A stretch of DNA of 64,000 nucleotides from Cryptomeria japonica (Eukaryota > Streptophyta > Pinopsida > Cupressales > Cupressaceae), in NCBI RefSeq assembly GCF_030272615.1, contig NC_081410.1:124621140-124685139 (forward strand), given 5' to 3'. The notes under the pieces were generated by a model that ran no database searches, was not told where the DNA came from, and saw nothing but the letters and a program-made list of their open reading frames with translations. A program made the translations under genes and the position numbers. This document shows, one piece after another, positions 46,278 through 56,741 of the stretch. How positions within the stretch are numbered: position 1 is the first letter of the stretch; every line of letters begins with the position of its first letter.

Positions 46278-47816
46278 AGAGACATTTTCTCCACTATATT
46301 TTGATCATTTTGTTGTATTTGGGACAGACATGACATATCATTTGTACACTTGATCATTTTTTGAGATATATATGTAACACCATTTTATTTGATCCACATG
46401 TGATGCTTTAGGGATGATGCTTTCTATATGATTTTGATGCTTCTATGATGATGATGCAATGCGTAGATAGATGCATGTGATTTGATATTTGATGAATATG
46501 ATGTGATGGTGTATGATATATGAGATGTATTATGTATGATGTGTTGTGAGATGTATCTTGAAAATGAGATGTATGATAATGATAATGATGTGAGATGTAT
46601 CTTGAAAATGAGATGTATGATATTGATAATGATGTGAGATGTATCTTGAATGTGAGATGTATCTTGAAAATGAGATGTATGATAATGATATGCTTTGCTA
46701 TGCAACTAATTGTAAAATGATATGCAACTAATTGTAAAATGATATGCAACTAATTGTAAATGATATGCAACTAATTGTAAAATGATATGCAACTAATTGT
46801 AAATGATATGCAACTAATTGTAAAATGATATGCAACTAATTGATTAGCCTCATTCTTCCATTTTGTCATTCCTGTATAGTCACATGTTTTTGCTTTCTTT
46901 GTGGTTATCATCATTGAGCATTGATTTGTTGGGATATGTTGAAAATTTATACAAGCATAATGGTATAATTGAACCATAATGACCTGAGAAAAATGTACAT
47001 GATTTTTGATTTTGCAAGATGGCACAAGCATCAAGGTATAATTGAACCAAGATGACCTAAGTGTGGCTTGCGTATAAACAGACAAGATTAAACCATTTGT
47101 ATGTGCAAAGTGGAATCATGTCTTAAGTGATATGCGTTGATTCACGTCTCAAGACAAGTATTTGCACAGTACAAGTGATTGCCTCACAGACAAAAAACTA
47201 AAAAGATATTGGAGTCTTAATGACTTTCTCTAGCTCGATGCATCATTGAGAAAATGTATAAGATCCAATAATGCAAAAAAGTTCAAGTGCAAAAATAGTC
47301 AAAACTTCATGCGAGATGCAAACATTTTATACTTCAGAAAATCATCCATCATGTGTTGCGAATCCTTTTAAGTGATCAATGTTGTGTTCTCATGATTGTT
47401 GATTTATTTGTTTGGACATGATGCTCTGAGTCTGCTACAAGTTTTGACTTATTATGGAATGTTGATCAATGTTGCCTGTAGCCATATCTACCTCTTGACA
47501 TGGATATGTATAGTGATTACCAAGCCATGGTGGGATATGATAAGATGATATTCAAATAAACAAGGACAGTGACTACACTAAGTATGTCCTGTATAATGCT
47601 ATTTTGAAAAAGATGTTGGGCGATGGTCGGTAGTGCTTGATTGTGGATATAAAAAGCTCGAGAGTATAGATAGTTAGAGGATTTGTCCTCTCACAATAGC
47701 TCCTGTTGCCAGGTTTTCACTAGTTATTTTTATTGCATCTTTTTGTTTGCTTTTGATTTTTTTGGATTTTTATAATTTTTTATTTTATTTTTTGACTTTT
47801 TTGTGCATTAGACTGC
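46278..47816. other. Convergent spacer between PMD gene and pol
   Basis: About 1.5 kb where the plus-strand PMD gene and minus-strand pol end tail to tail. No gene. Contains minisatellites (46540-46845) and a ~35-bp duplicated phrase (TGGTATAATTGAACCATAAT at about 46960; TATAATTGAACCAAGATGACC at about 47037). Confidence 0.6.
46540..46845. repeat. Minisatellites: GAGATGTATCTTGAAAATGA and ATATGCAACTAATTGTAAAA
   Basis: The first part (about 46547-46685) has three to four units of GAGATGTATCTTGAAAATGA plus GAGATGTATGATAATGAT. The second (about 46697-46845) has seven units of 20-22 bp of ATATGCAACTAATTGTAAAATG. Confidence 0.85.
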
Positions 47817-49209
47817 TCAAGTATAGTATTTCTTCAAATGGATGTTGTTGGTTGGTTCATCAAGCACATCTCCTTCTGAATTTGTTAGTTGATAGGCACC
47901 TGATCCATAGACTAATATGATAACATAGGGACCTAACCAGTTAGGTTCAAATTTCTCTTTCTTTTCTCGATCCTGTTGATTTCTGGGATTTTCTTTGAAT
48001 ACTAGGTCACCAATTTTAAAAATTCTAGGGATGACCTTATGATTGTAGCTTCGACACATGCATTGTTGATATGCTTTGAGGTGAGTATAGGCATGTTGTC
48101 ACTTTTCATCTAGAAGTTCTAGCTCTTGTAGTTGGTTTACTCGATACTCTTCATCCGGAATGAGGCCTTTCAAAGATACTCTGAGTGATGGGATCGCTAC
48201 CTCCAGGGGTAAATTGCTTCTGATCCATACATCAATGAATATGGCGTAACTCTTGTAGGTGTGCGGATGCTTGTTTTGTATGCCCAAAGTGCTGGATTGA
48301 GTTGTACGTGCCAATCTTTTCCTGCATCATTTACTATTTTCTTGAGGATTTTCAATATTGTTTTGTTGGATGCTTCGGCTTGACCATTCCCCTGCGGGTA
48401 GTAAGGTGTAGAGAAATGATGTTGGATTTTTAATCGTTCACATAGTTCTCGCACATATTGGTTTTTGAAAGGTCATCCATTATCTGTGATGATGGAATTT
48501 GGAATGCGATATCTACAGATCAGATAATTAATAATAAAAGAGGCAATTTTCTTTCCAGTCACTATGGTCATGGGGACCGCTTCAATCCACTTGGTAAAGT
48601 ATTTTGTTGTAGTGATAATGAACTTGTGTCCATTTGAAGATGAAGGGTGTATTTTACTGAATAAGTCCAATCTCCACTGGAAAAAGGCCAGGATGTTGTG
48701 AATGGCTACAGTTCCTGTGCTGGTGCATGTATAAGATTGCCATGAAATTGGCATTTAGGACATTTCTTTGCAAAATGGTAAGAATCCTTTTCCATTATCA
48801 GCCAGTAATATCCTAGTCTTAGAAGTTTTTTAGCAAGAGTAGGACCACTTGAATGTGTGCCATAGATACCTTCATTAAGCTCTTGTAAAGCCGATTCAGA
48901 TTCATTACAATCAAGGCAATGAAGAAGAGTACCATCTAGACCTCGACGGTAAAGAGTATCAACAGTGAGGGTATAACGGGCGGCTTGCCAGATAAAGTTA
49001 CATTTTTGGTTTCTAGATAGATCAATGGGTAGGGTATTGGTTTTAAGATAGTCATATATGGGTCTATATAACGGAGAGTCAGAACCGGTTAAGGAATAGA
49101 TAACATGGGATATGGAATGGTCATAGGCTGGGGAGAATAGTTTCTCTACCAGAAACTTGTAATGACTCTGTTGTTCTTGAATTTGTAGCAGTGAAGCGAT
49201 AGTAGCCAT
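47817..49209 (-). pseudogene. Gypsy integrase
   Basis: Runs leftwards. 48706-49209 holds the zinc-binding region (HCLDCNES, HSSGPTLAKKLLRLGYYW, CPKCQ). The core has its first Asp in the region of RLDLFSKIHP, the second in SIITDNG and a Glu in GNGQAEASNKT (48197-48754). The C-terminal part (KIGDLVFKENP, FEPNWLGPYVI, 47817-48059) ends at TGA 47817-47819. The TGA directly after TDNG stands where relatives carry Arg. Segments lie in more than one frame. The enzyme would insert element cDNA into host DNA. Confidence 0.85.
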
Positions 49210-49382
49210 TGCATTGGCTGCTTTTTTGTCTAACCTTGGTATTTGCTAGAAGGTGATGTGTACAAAATACTGTTTGAAATCATCCACCATTCATTTCTAT
49301 GGTAGCAACTTGTCATCTTTTGTCTGATAGTCATTATTGATCTGATTTATGACTAGTTGTGAATCTCCGTAGACTTTCAATT

Positions 49383-49901
49383 CTATGATTCTCCATTCCA
49401 CGACCATTTTGATGCTGTCACCAGTGCCTCATATTCAACAATGATATTTGTGCATGGAAACATGAGCCTATATGAACTTGGTATGGTGTGTCTGCCAGGA
49501 GTGACGAACAAAATGCCAACACCTGATCCATGTCGAGTGTAGGATCCATCAAAGTATAGGGTCCATTGCTTGGTGGTCATAGTAAGAACATCCCTATCTA
49601 GAAATTGAATCTCCATTACTTGTTTATCTAGTAATGGTGCATTAGCTAATTGATCTGCAATCACTTGTCCTTTGATAGCTCGATGCTCTATGTAGTGGAT
49701 ATCAAATTCACTGAGATTCATTACCCATTTAGCCAATCTGTCGATGAGAGCTGCTTTGCTAAGCAAGTATTTGAGAGGGTCAATTTTTGCTACTAGCTTT
49801 ATTGTATGAGCTAGCATGTAGTGTTGGAACTTTTGAGAAGCAAATACCACTATGAGACAAGCTTTCTCAATGAATGTATAATTGAGCTCGTATTCATTCA
49901 A
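49383..49901 (-). pseudogene. Gypsy RNase H regions (classical end plus second RNase H)
   Basis: The 172-codon segment starts in the end of the classical RNase H/connection part (NEYELNYTFIEKACLIVVFA, LAKWVMNLSEFDIHYI). It continues into a second RNase H-like domain: WTLYFDGSYTRHGSGVGIL and NIIVEYEAL, with the expected acidic residues D and E. Two RNase H domains in tandem is a Tat-lineage hallmark. It lies between RT and integrase. Confidence 0.8.
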
Positions 49902-49905
49902 AGTT

Positions 49906-51186
49906 CTACTGATGTAATAGATAGCTCGTTCTTTGCCTTCCTAATTTTCTTGTGCTAACAGTGCCCCCAGTGATATGCCTATTGTTGATATGTAGAGAAT
50001 AAGTGGCTTCCCTGCTATTTGTGGTACCAGGACTGGTGGGTTTTATTAAATATTGCTTGATTTGATAGAATGATTCTGCACATTTTGCTTCCCATCTGAA
50101 TGGTACATTCTTATGTATCAAATGATTGAATGGTAGACTTTTATCTGCTAGTTGGGCGATGAATCGCCTGATTGACTAGAGTCATCCTTGCAATGATCTG
50201 AGTTGGCTAATGTTCTTAGGTGATGGCATCTCCATGATGGCTTGTACCTTTGTTGGATCTATTTCAATGCCCATTTCTGAGACTATGTAGCCTAATAACT
50301 TGCTTGATGTTAGCCCAAAGACACACTTATTAGGGTTGAGCCTGACTTGAAATTTATCCAATCATTCAAAAAATTTCTCTAAGATGCCCAAATGTTCTAC
50401 TCAAGTAAATGATTTAGCTAGTAAATCATCTACATAGTCCTCCATGAAGGTATGCATCATGTCATGAAAGATCATTGTCATTGCTCATTGATAAGTTGCC
50501 CCAACATTCTTTAAGCCAAATGGCATGACATTCCAACAATAAGTTCCCCAAGGATAGGTAAACACTATTTTATCTTGATCCTCTAGAGCTATCTTGATTT
50601 GATTATATCTAGAAAAATTGTCCATTAGTGATAACATTGCATGGCCTGCTGTGAGGTCTACAATTATGTCGATACTGGGCAAAGGAAAGTCATCCTTTGG
50701 ACAGGCTTTGTTGACATCTTTAAAATCGGTGCATATCTTGATACTGCCATCTAGTTTTGAAACTAGCACAATGTTGAAAATCCATTCAGCATAGTCAATA
50801 GGTTGAATAAATCCAACGTCTAATAGTTTCTTTAGCTCAGCTTTGACCATGAGTGCCACATGTGGATTCATCTTTCTCAATTTTTTCTTTACTGGCTTAG
50901 CTCCTAGAGCAATAGACAAGTGATGCATGATTAGATGTGGATCAACCCCGGGCATAACTATGTATGACCAAGCGTTATTTATTTTCTTTTCTTTAAAGAA
51001 TTTGATAAACTCTTGTTTTTCTGCCTCTGTCAGAGATTTTGCTAGGTGTATGTTTTTGGCTCCTTTTGTTGTACCGATGTTGATTGATTGAGTGGGCTCA
51101 ATAAATATGGGTGATCGCTCCTGACAGTGTTCAAGAAGAGTGTCAAGTCTCTCATCTTTAGGTGCCTCAAGAAGGTTTTCACCCAC
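49906..51186 (-). pseudogene. Gypsy reverse transcriptase
   Basis: 50485-51186 carries the palm and fingers motifs: LLDVGFIQPIDYAEWIFNIV, DGSIKICTDFKDVNKACPKD, DLTAGHAMLSLMDNFSRYNQ and TYCWNVMPFGLKNVGATYQ. The frame then meets TGA (relatives have Arg) and continues into MEDYVDDLLAKS, the catalytic YVDD box. Further TGA and TAG codons follow before 50121-49906. Downstream LNPNKCVFG and LLGYIVSEMGI are the usual thumb-side motifs. It copies the element RNA; inactive here. Confidence 0.88.
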
Positions 51187-52306
51187 AGATGTGTCCTTTA
51201 TTTTTACTTTTTTTGGGATCTAGTGTTGCCATTCACTCATTTTCAGCAGTAGATCCTTTATTTCTTTCATTTTTGTGACTGAGAGACTTGGCACTCCCCT
51301 GATTGCAGATGTCATTATTGTGTTCATTGGTAGAGTCTGTTTCTGGGTTAACGATACATAAGTAATGGATAATGGATTCAACATTTGGGAATATTGGTAT
51401 ATCATGATTTTCAGGTTCATCCCAATCTATGAGGTCGGGAAATATGAGTGGTAAAGAGTCATTGGATGGGTCAAGTTCAGTCATTGTTAGTGTCAGGATG
51501 GAGGTATCATTGAGGTTGGCTGGGATATTGAATAAGTTAATAATATTGTCAAGGTCTTCGATGGTATCATCTTCCATGTAAACTTGCTTGTAATGTTTCT
51601 GCTCGTTTTTCGTGGCATCATAGATATTCTGTGGACCAAATTCCAATAGTCTAGGCTATGTGCCTTGTTTTTCTTGAGAAAGGGGTGTATGACTGGTGTG
51701 TTCCACAATATCCTTAGTAACGTTGGAAAAAATGCCCCATTCATATTCATTTGAATCACTTTTAGAGGTATTATCCCAGATTCTTTCAGTACTGTGGACT
51801 GGTATGTTGTAGGGTGAAAACAAGTCCTTGATGATTGATACTAGTCTGACAATATTCTTGGATTCGGTATTAGATCCTGCTTCTACTCATTGCATCTGTT
51901 CATAAATTGTTTCTCCTTGGGGAGTAATGATGTTGTTAGAGGGTGATTCTTCTTTGTTTGAAATAGGTTCCTGAACATGATGTACTTCTACACAAGGTGC
52001 TTCTATTGTTTGAATGACTGATGGCTCTTGATGTTTCTCTTTTTCCTGGTATTCACGTTGATTTTGTATGGTTTCTGCTGATTCAAATAGTGCCTCCTAC
52101 CATGAGTCCTCCTCGTATTTCTTCTTTTCCTTCCACTAAGGTTTTTGGTATTTACTTGGTGTCTTCTTTGGGGGTAGAATGTGTTCGTAGCCCAATCCTA
52201 TTTTGTCTTTACAAAATTGTGAAGGAGGATCTAATGGTTCTGTGACACCTTCTTGATGCTTGCCGATAGGTCCTTTTGCCATTGTATCCCATCTGTTGCA
52301 TGATTA
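51187..52306 (-). pseudogene. G-patch and acidic linker between protease and RT
   Basis: The right end, next to the nested insertion, reads QQMGYNGK at about 52273-52297, then (after a one-base shift) PIGKHQEGVTEPL, a G-patch-like motif seen before RT in Tat-type elements. The rest is an acidic, Asp/Glu/Asn-rich linker (51233-51646: YMEDDTIEDLDNIINLF) with several stops. G-patch domains bind RNA or stimulate helicases; the role here is inference. Confidence 0.65.
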
Positions 52307-52311
52307 GGTAG
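52307..52311. repeat. Target-site duplication GGTAG, left
   Basis: Identical to 60146-60150; borders the nested LTR element. Confidence 0.9.
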
Positions 52312-52486
52312 TGTAGCATCCTAAAATTGTGACACTTGCAATTTCGACTACATTTGGGTCTTCACAATGGCAACGCAACACCGAACCTGAATGGAGACCC
52401 CGAAACTTGTTCATGACATCAAAAACTGCATTTTTCAGCACCTTGGCTTGATCCTCCTTGCACCCTACTGTCCCTGGAGGTGGGAC

Positions 52487-52550
52487 CATGGCGCCCAACG
52501 CCCTGGTCCCCCAAGACCATGGCGCCCAGTGCCCTGGTCCCTGGCCCTAT
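52487..52550 (+). repeat. ~32-bp minisatellite in the LTR (2 units here, 3 in the 3' LTR)
   Basis: Unit resembles CCATGGCGCCCAGTGCCCTGGTCCC; the 3' LTR has an additional unit at about 59067-59150, explaining the 31-bp LTR length difference. Confidence 0.75.
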
Positions 52551-52663
52551 TTTTGGGCCCAGTCTCTTTTGGGTCTCGGGTCTTTATGTTTGCAAATTGG
52601 AAAATAATCTTTCCTGGTCGGCCTAAGGTCAGAAAAATTAGTCTTTTAACCCTAATTGACAAC

Positions 52664-52671
52664 TATATAAA
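52664..52671 (+). promoter_or_regulatory. LTR TATA box
   Basis: TATATAAA in ACTATATAAACTACATTTCC; the 3' LTR has GTATATAAACTACATTTCC at the equivalent place. Confidence 0.6.
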
Positions 52672-53536
52672 CTACATTTCCTCTCCCATTTTGGTAAGAT
52701 GGGAAAAAGGCGGAAGCAATACTCAAACATTCAAGCATTCAAGCATTCAAGCATTCCTTCAAGCAATTGATCATTCTAAGTCTCCATTCAAGGCTAAGTG
52801 TTGCATTCAAGACAAGGATTCAACCATTGAAGAGGAGATCACATACAACATACAACATACAACAACATTTACACCTTCGCATGTAAGAATACAAACATTC
52901 TTACAACAAGGTATCAAGTACTTGTTTACATTACAATCATTTACATTTACAGCATTCTCATTTCTTGGTTAATTCCAAAACTGGGGTTTGGCCTAAGGGC
53001 AAACCCCTAATCCCTAACCCCCCAATCATCCTCACTTTCCTATGTGTAGGTTGCAGGTACGCGGCTGTAATTGAAGATCTAGAATCCTTGTGCAGAGATG
53101 AACAGATCCCCCTTCGTTTCGCGGATTTTTCAGAGGACCGTGTGCATGTCGGGTGCCATCGTCCCGTCAACTTTCACTCAAATTTGCAGGACAACACCAT
53201 CTCGACATTTTACTGCTAATTCCAGGTCCGCAGCTTCATCCTATATTCCTATCTTTGTTTATAAGTGAATCTTTCTCAGTTTTTATGCATTCCTAGCTTA
53301 ATCTTTCTATCTACATTCTTTACAAAAGAGGGTAGCCTTGCTGTCTTAACCCTTGAAACTCATTTAGAATCCAATCTTGCATTGTGTGGGAATGGATCTT
53401 GTGGGTTTCAACCCCTCTTTTGAATGTAAAGTCTCTCCTAAGTGAAAACCGTCAACCCTAGTGACCTCCTTCCCCTCTCCTCGGAGTGGTGGGGGGGAAC
53501 ACTTAGGGTTCGCTCACGATTTTTCGCTTTACATTT

Positions 53537-53554
53537 TGGTGAACCTGACGTGAA
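53537..53554 (+). other. Candidate primer-binding site
   Basis: TGGTGAACCTGACGTGAA, three bases after the LTR. It begins TGG as a tRNA 3'-CCA complement should. The tRNA species is not identified. Confidence 0.55.
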
Positions 53555-54806
53555 CATCCTTTCTAATTATTCATGATTAGATCTGAAAAATTTGCTTCCT
53601 TAATTACATTTCCATGTTTGATCTTTTGCAAATTTTAGAGGTTAATTGCATAAAAACCCTAAAATTTTCTTTTTAGCAATTGAGCTTGTGAAATGTCTAA
53701 TTGTTAATGCTTGTTTCAGATCTACCCTTCTGTTGCAAATTATCAATTCATATTTGTGCTTTAATTCTGAAAATTAAGTGGTTAAGTGTCAAAACCCTAA
53801 TTTTTAAAACCTCCTTGATTCAACCTTTGGCTGATAATTTCACTGATCAAAACATTTCCAAATCGGCTGTAACTTTGGATTCCGCAACAAAATCATAATA
53901 TCTTTCATCCCTAAAAATTTGGAAAAAAGTTGCGAGGATCGTGTGCACCCCGAGCGCCATTTCTTCCCTGACATTTTTTTTGAAATTTCGAGAGTTAGAT
54001 CTTACTGTATTTTTCTGCTAAAATCCAGAATTTTGGCTGATTTTATCAATTTTAACACTTTAAAAATTAAAGTCAAAATTGGTCTAGTGATTGCTTGGAT
54101 TAAGGCTTCTAATCATTCAAAAATTATTGAAATTGAAATTTTGTGTCAAAATTGTGTTCTTGCTGTCCTAAATCTGAAAAGTGTGTTGGCATCCATTCGA
54201 AATTTTAGTGCTTTATTCAAATTCTTGCAATTTGTGACTTTTGAAATTAAGTGTTTAATTATACCAACTTTGATTTCCACTTTCAAAATTGAATTTTGCA
54301 TGAAATTGAGTCAACTTTTAAAATTCAAAACTTGCATTGCTTTTGGTATTCCCTCTAAAATCATAAAATTCAAAATTTTAGTTTCCCTCTCTTTTTCAAA
54401 ATTCAAATTTTGCATTTTTCAACAATCTTGGTAGGGTTCAATTTTGAGATTGCAGCTTTAATTTGGCCTATCTACAGATCATAAAATCACTCAATTTTTT
54501 CAGATTAGCTTTAAAATCATCATAACTTTCATCTCTGAAAATTTCAAAAAAAGTTGCGAGGACCGTGTGCACTCCGAGCGCCACAGTCCCTGACATTTTT
54601 TCCGAAATTTCGGGAGATTGTCGTGATTGCATTTAATAGCTTAAATCTAGGAGATTGGCTGATTTTATTGAAATTTGCTACCTCTAAATTCAAAATCTTC
54701 TCTCCCTCTCTAGTGGATGAGTTTTACAACAATAAGCCCTACTTACACTATTCCCGTTAGATGAAGCCTTAGAATTAAGTCTTTCCAAGGGTTAATTACT
54801 GAGGAG
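53555..54806 (+). other. Leader of nested element with duplicated motif
   Basis: No long coding frame. A ~100-bp section is present twice (about 53895-54000 and 54520-54625). Each copy holds AAAGTTGCGAG, then GAYCGTGTGCAC-CCGAGCGCCA, CCTGACATTTTTT and GAAATTTCG-GAG. The 26-bp core is also found in both LTRs. Confidence 0.7.
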
Positions 54807-56741
54807 ATGGAACCTAATTTGAATAGCCTTTTTAATGAGGACATGGGTAATTCCTCTAATCCTCCTAATGATGAAGAAGCTCTCCATGAGGTTTCTGTAG
54901 AACAACTTTCGAAATTGGATAACCAATTTGACGATTTTCAGCAATGGATGTCTCAAGAGTATCCCGATAGTCAAGCTCTTTCATTAATTGAGGGTCTAAA
55001 ATGTATGGTACAAAGTGATAAGAATGGAATTGATATTTTGCGTGGTATTGCACACATTATGGATTCGAATGTGATGCCTATGAAGAGTTGTGCCGAAACT
55101 TTAGGTTATACACAACCTCCCACTCAAGTCAATCATTCTGTTCCTTTAACAACTTCTATTGCCAGTACACCTACTTTTACATCAAACATAATGAGTACTT
55201 CAATACAAGATATTCCTCCTATGATCACTAGTCATGGGGGCAATCCTTCCTCTTCTATTAACCCTCTTCCTTCATTTAATCCAACTTCTTCATTCATTCC
55301 TTCAATGAGTGTTCCTACTACATCTCCACAAATAAACTTGGCGCAAGGGGGCAATTCATTTAACCATTCCATTCCTCCTTGTAGTGCTCCTCTTTTCCAA
55401 TCCTCTCCTATGACTAACTATCATAGTGTCCCACCACCTTACTCTCAATCAATACCTTCTTTCAATAACATAATACCTCCATCTCAATCTAACACGTCTA
55501 ATATGAATTCTTCGACTGAAGCGACCATTAACAATCTTGCACAAACTGTCTCTTCTTTACAGCAACAAAATGCCTCTATGAATCAATCTAAGTTTAGTGT
55601 GCCCACATTTGATGTTGCGAGCTCACTTTCTCTTGACATTGTTCGAGCTATCCCTCCTAAACATGTTGAAATCCCGCATTTGGAGCTTTATAATGGTAAA
55701 GGTGATCCTCTAACACATGTTAAGACTTTTCAAACAATATGTACCGATTTTGCTTATGACCAAAGGTTGCTTGCAAAACTGTTTACTAGAACATTAAGAG
55801 ATAAGGCCCTACAATGGTATTGCTCGTTGCCTTCTTATTCTATTACTTATTTCGAACAACTTGCAAATGCTTTTATTCAACAATTTCAAAACAATATAAG
55901 TCCTAAAGTTACTTTGATTGATTTAATGCATTGTAAACAAGGTGTTAAAGAAAAAGTGACTGATTTCATTGGTAGATATAAGCATTTGTATGCTCAAATT
56001 TCTTTTCCAGTGTCTAACAATGATATTCAAAGAATCTTTATTTCTAATGTACAAAAAGATATTAGAGACAAACTCCTGTTTTCTGAGTTTACTTCTTTCC
56101 AACAGTTGTGTGCAACTCTTCACAATTATCAACTAACTGTGAGTCAAATGGAACAAGCAAATCCTATGGCTCCAAGTGATAAGGGTGATAGTAGTCAACA
56201 ACCATTTGGAAAGTTTAAACCGAATAGAGAGTCAGTTAAGTTCAATGAAAACATCATCAACAACAATGTGAATGCAGCATCAGGTGTGCCTCCTATTTCT
56301 AAGTTTTTCAAGAAAGAAAGAAAGTTTACTCCTTTGAATGAATCATTGCATAGTATTATGAATAAGTTATTGGAACAAAATGTGCTTACTCTCCCTCCTA
56401 TAAAGCAAATTGATCCTACAAAGATTAATTCACCCTATTTTGATGACAAATCTTTTTGTCAATTTCATCGTCAACTTGGGCATGATACTGAAAAATGTTT
56501 TGCTTTAAAGGGTAAAATTCAAGATTTGATCGATAATAATACTATCTTTGTTTCAGGAGTGAATGATAAAGGCAACACATCTGTAGCTCCTCCTTACCAA
56601 AATCTTAAGATTTTTACTGATCCATTACCTTCTCATACCTCTAATGTGATTGAGACTAATGATTCCTCTTTCTCATCTAATGGTCTTGTGTCTATGGCTC
56701 CGAATGTGATTAACTTTGTAGAGCAGCAAGAAAACCCTTAA
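54807..56741 (+). CDS. gag: gag of the nested element (644 aa, intact)
   Basis: Uninterrupted from ATG at 54807 to TAA at 56739-56741. The first ~270 residues are acidic and then Ser/Pro/Asn-rich low complexity. From about residue 283 (HLELYNGKGDPLTHVKTFQ) to 450 is a retrotransposon gag capsid-type domain (LFTRTLRDKALQWYCSLP). Near residue 550 is FCQFHRQLGHDTEKC, a C-x2-H-x4-H-x4-C variant of the zinc knuckle. The protein packages element RNA in virus-like particles. The frame continues after the TAA into the protease-like part. Confidence 0.88.
   Translation: MEPNLNSLFNEDMGNSSNPPNDEEALHEVSVEQLSKLDNQFDDFQQWMSQEYPDSQALSLIEGLKCMVQSDKNGIDILRGIAHIMDSNVMPMKSCAETLGYTQPPTQVNHSVPLTTSIASTPTFTSNIMSTSIQDIPPMITSHGGNPSSSINPLPSFNPTSSFIPSMSVPTTSPQINLAQGGNSFNHSIPPCSAPLFQSSPMTNYHSVPPPYSQSIPSFNNIIPPSQSNTSNMNSSTEATINNLAQTVSSLQQQNASMNQSKFSVPTFDVASSLSLDIVRAIPPKHVEIPHLELYNGKGDPLTHVKTFQTICTDFAYDQRLLAKLFTRTLRDKALQWYCSLPSYSITYFEQLANAFIQQFQNNISPKVTLIDLMHCKQGVKEKVTDFIGRYKHLYAQISFPVSNNDIQRIFISNVQKDIRDKLLFSEFTSFQQLCATLHNYQLTVSQMEQANPMAPSDKGDSSQQPFGKFKPNRESVKFNENIINNNVNAASGVPPISKFFKKERKFTPLNESLHSIMNKLLEQNVLTLPPIKQIDPTKINSPYFDDKSFCQFHRQLGHDTEKCFALKGKIQDLIDNNTIFVSGVNDKGNTSVAPPYQNLKIFTDPLPSHTSNVIETNDSSFSSNGLVSMAPNVINFVEQQENP

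Larger units (their letters stand above)
52312..53533 (+). repeat. 5' LTR of nested element (1,222 bp)
   Basis: TGTAGCATCC to GCTTTACA. Contains a TATA box (52664-52671), an ATTCAAGC micro-repeat (about 52728-52765) and two units of a ~32-bp GC-rich repeat (52487-52550). The 84-codon frame at 52965-53219 is also in the other LTR and reflects LTR identity rather than a gene. Confidence 0.92.

Noticed and set aside
52965-53219. 84-codon frame conserved at 59577-59831
   Set aside because: The two places are the two LTRs of one element; similarity comes from that, not from coding constraint.
53534-53560. Assignment of the nested element's primer tRNA
   Set aside because: The site begins TGG but I could not match the rest to a tRNA with confidence.
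53919-54434. 171-codon plus-strand frame in the leader of the nested element
   Set aside because: Ile/Lys/Phe-rich composition expected of AT-rich leader DNA; it runs through one duplicated leader motif and has no family resemblance.
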